Assembly: GCA_964612675.1 (NCBI GenBank)
Contig: CAZTDD010000119.1
Span: forward strand, 1-20,676
Source of the DNA: CAZTDD01 sp964612675
GTDB taxonomy: Bacteria > Hinthialibacterota > Hinthialibacteria > Hinthialibacterales > JAKPRU01
Length of the DNA stretch: 20,676 bases
Direction: 5' to 3'
Under the pieces are notes generated by a model that was not told where the DNA came from, ran no database searches, and saw only the letters and a list, made by a program, of their open reading frames with translations. The position numbers and the translations under genes are program-made. This document shows positions 19,815 through 20,676 of this stretch, one piece after another (positions within the stretch are counted from its first letter, which is position 1; the number at the start of each line of letters is the position of its first letter).

Positions 19815-20676
19815 ATGTCTACCGCACGCTATCTATTGCTGTTCGTGTCGATTGCGCTTGTTGGTTCAATCTCTATTTCGGGACAGCAAACCACCGAGCC
19901 CGACACGTCGCTTGATCCTGCGGCACAGGGGGCAGGAGAGACAACCACTACCGATCCGACAACCGGAACGGAAGTTTCATCCGGGCTGCAGCTGGCCAAC
20001 CAGGCCTACCAAATGCTTGCAGGGCGCAGTCTTATGCAGGCCAAGCAACTCTATGAAGACGCGGCGAGCGCCGATCCACGCTACCAGAAAATGGTCCAGT
20101 TCGTCGATAATATCATCGCCCGTGGACAGGATCTGCAAGAAGAAATGTGGGAACTGGAACGAAAATTCAACAATCCACTCGAACCGCAATACAGCCTCGA
20201 TCAGATCTCGAAGGAAGATCTGAACAAAATGCTGGAAGTCCAGTTGAAGTCGCAGATGGCCCAGGGCGATCTGATGGGTGAGTTCACTCTGGCCGAACTC
20301 GGCCTCGAGGATGCCAAGAACGCCGACACTCTTACCCTTGGTGAGTATCTTGGATGGAAGCGTCGGAAGACAATCGAGTTTCGCATTTATGACCAGATCA
20401 TGAAGAAAGTCTACGAGCGGCAGATGCGCTATGCCCGTATCGAGTTCCTGGTTCAGCAGAGGCAGGAGCGCGCTCAGCGCCGTGAGCAACTGCGTCAGGC
20501 CCGGCTCGAAGTCACCGGCGGCGGCTTCTCTGTCGGCGGCGGCGGATTCGGCGGCATGGGTGGTGGTATGGGCGGTGGTTATGGCGGCGGTGGTATGGGC
20601 GGCGGATTCGGCGGCGGCATGGGCGGCGGCATGGGCGGCGGCATGGGCGGCGGCATGGGCGGTGGCATGATGGGTG
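19815..20676 (+). CDS. exported Gly/Met-repeat protein, C terminus cut by window end
   Basis: 287 residues to the window edge without a stop. ATG 19815 has AAGGGA nine bases upstream; ATG 19809 in the same frame is too close to it. A signal peptide (about 1-23, LLLFVSIALVGSISISG) is followed by a Thr/Pro-rich linker (TTEPDTSLDPAAQG, TTTTDPTTGTE), a helical body (LANQAYQMLAGRSLMQAKQLYEDAASADPRYQKM resembling one TPR-like hairpin; later long charged helices EFLVQQRQERAQRREQLRQARLE), and from about residue 235 a low-complexity GGGFGGMGGGMGGG tail. The family is not recognised. The tail may be a flexible linker to an unseen domain or an aggregating/metal-binding segment (many Met). The frame is absent from shorter frames nearby, which are shadows. 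Confidence 0.75.
   Translation, partial: MSTARYLLLFVSIALVGSISISGQQTTEPDTSLDPAAQGAGETTTTDPTTGTEVSSGLQLANQAYQMLAGRSLMQAKQLYEDAASADPRYQKMVQFVDNIIARGQDLQEEMWELERKFNNPLEPQYSLDQISKEDLNKMLEVQLKSQMAQGDLMGEFTLAELGLEDAKNADTLTLGEYLGWKRRKTIEFRIYDQIMKKVYERQMRYARIEFLVQQRQERAQRREQLRQARLEVTGGGFSVGGGGFGGMGGGMGGGYGGGGMGGGFGGGMGGGMGGGMGGGMGGGMMG
20610..20669 (+). repeat. 12-bp tandem repeat, five units, encoding Gly-Gly-Gly-Met
   Basis: GGCGGCGGCATG is repeated four times exactly and once with GGT (20658-20669). The window ends 7 bases later, so the true repeat length is unknown; the array probably ended the assembly. Confidence 0.85.

Noticed and set aside
20431..20670. 79-codon Ala-rich frame at the window end
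   Set aside because: It is the wrong frame of the Gly/Met repeat; the signal-peptide-bearing frame from 19815 is open throughout.
1..20676. CRISPR arrays, insertion sequences, tRNA genes
   Set aside because: No repeat-spacer arrangement, transposase motif, terminal repeat pair or tRNA-like fold was seen on either strand.

Overview
This looks like a bacterial metagenome-type contig, most likely complete in the window. It starts inside a 16S rRNA gene (5' third only, minus strand) and stops inside a 12-bp tandem repeat within a Gly/Met-rich gene. Both are places where assemblies usually break. The 16S 5' end reads GGCGTGGATAAGGCATGCAAG, close to planctomycete-like (PVC-adjacent) and uncultured candidate-phylum sequences. 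Secreted LamG/DUF1080-like proteins, several HflK/HflC paralogs and the type of glycyl-tRNA synthetase fit such a lineage, but I cannot name a phylum. Base composition is about 50-58% GC in the lines I counted, lower in one operon.

Layout. 1-603: 16S rRNA 5' end with boxA-bearing leader and a 17-bp-spaced promoter, all on minus. 815-1039: remnant of a Fic-family gene, only the start of the N-terminal domain. 1023-2136 (minus): secreted LamG-like protein and a small helical protein. 2403-3767: PAS-AAA+-Fis sigma-54 activator. 3977-6115: tightly coupled three-gene ParA operon of lower GC with an operator-like palindrome at its promoter, possibly acquired. 6287-10045: three band-7 (SPFH) genes: a CDF metal-transporter/HflK fusion, an HflC and a second HflK. 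10249-11190: NifX-like protein and a DUF5320 protein. 11191-11581: no gene, but a strongly base-paired region with mutually exclusive helices, a candidate structured RNA. 11582-12247: two small Cys-rich proteins separated by a strong intrinsic terminator. 12259-16704 (minus): giant SurA/PpiD-like periplasmic chaperone, then glycyl-tRNA synthetase upstream of it. 16842-17672: small unknown protein and a PilZ protein. 17719-19575 (minus): Maf/MptE-like protein linked in other bacteria to flagellin glycosylation. 19815-end: exported protein with a Gly/Met repeat tail.

How it fits together. Much of the content concerns the cell envelope: HflK/HflC membrane scaffolds that in other bacteria control the FtsH protease, a multi-domain PpiD/SurA chaperone, and exported proteins. 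PilZ and Maf proteins suggest a motile or c-di-GMP-responsive cell. The most unusual items are the CDF-HflK fusion and its triad, the ParA operon, the structured element at 11255-11468, and the exact 40-residue repeat in the chaperone. All functional statements rest on motif reading; no search was run.
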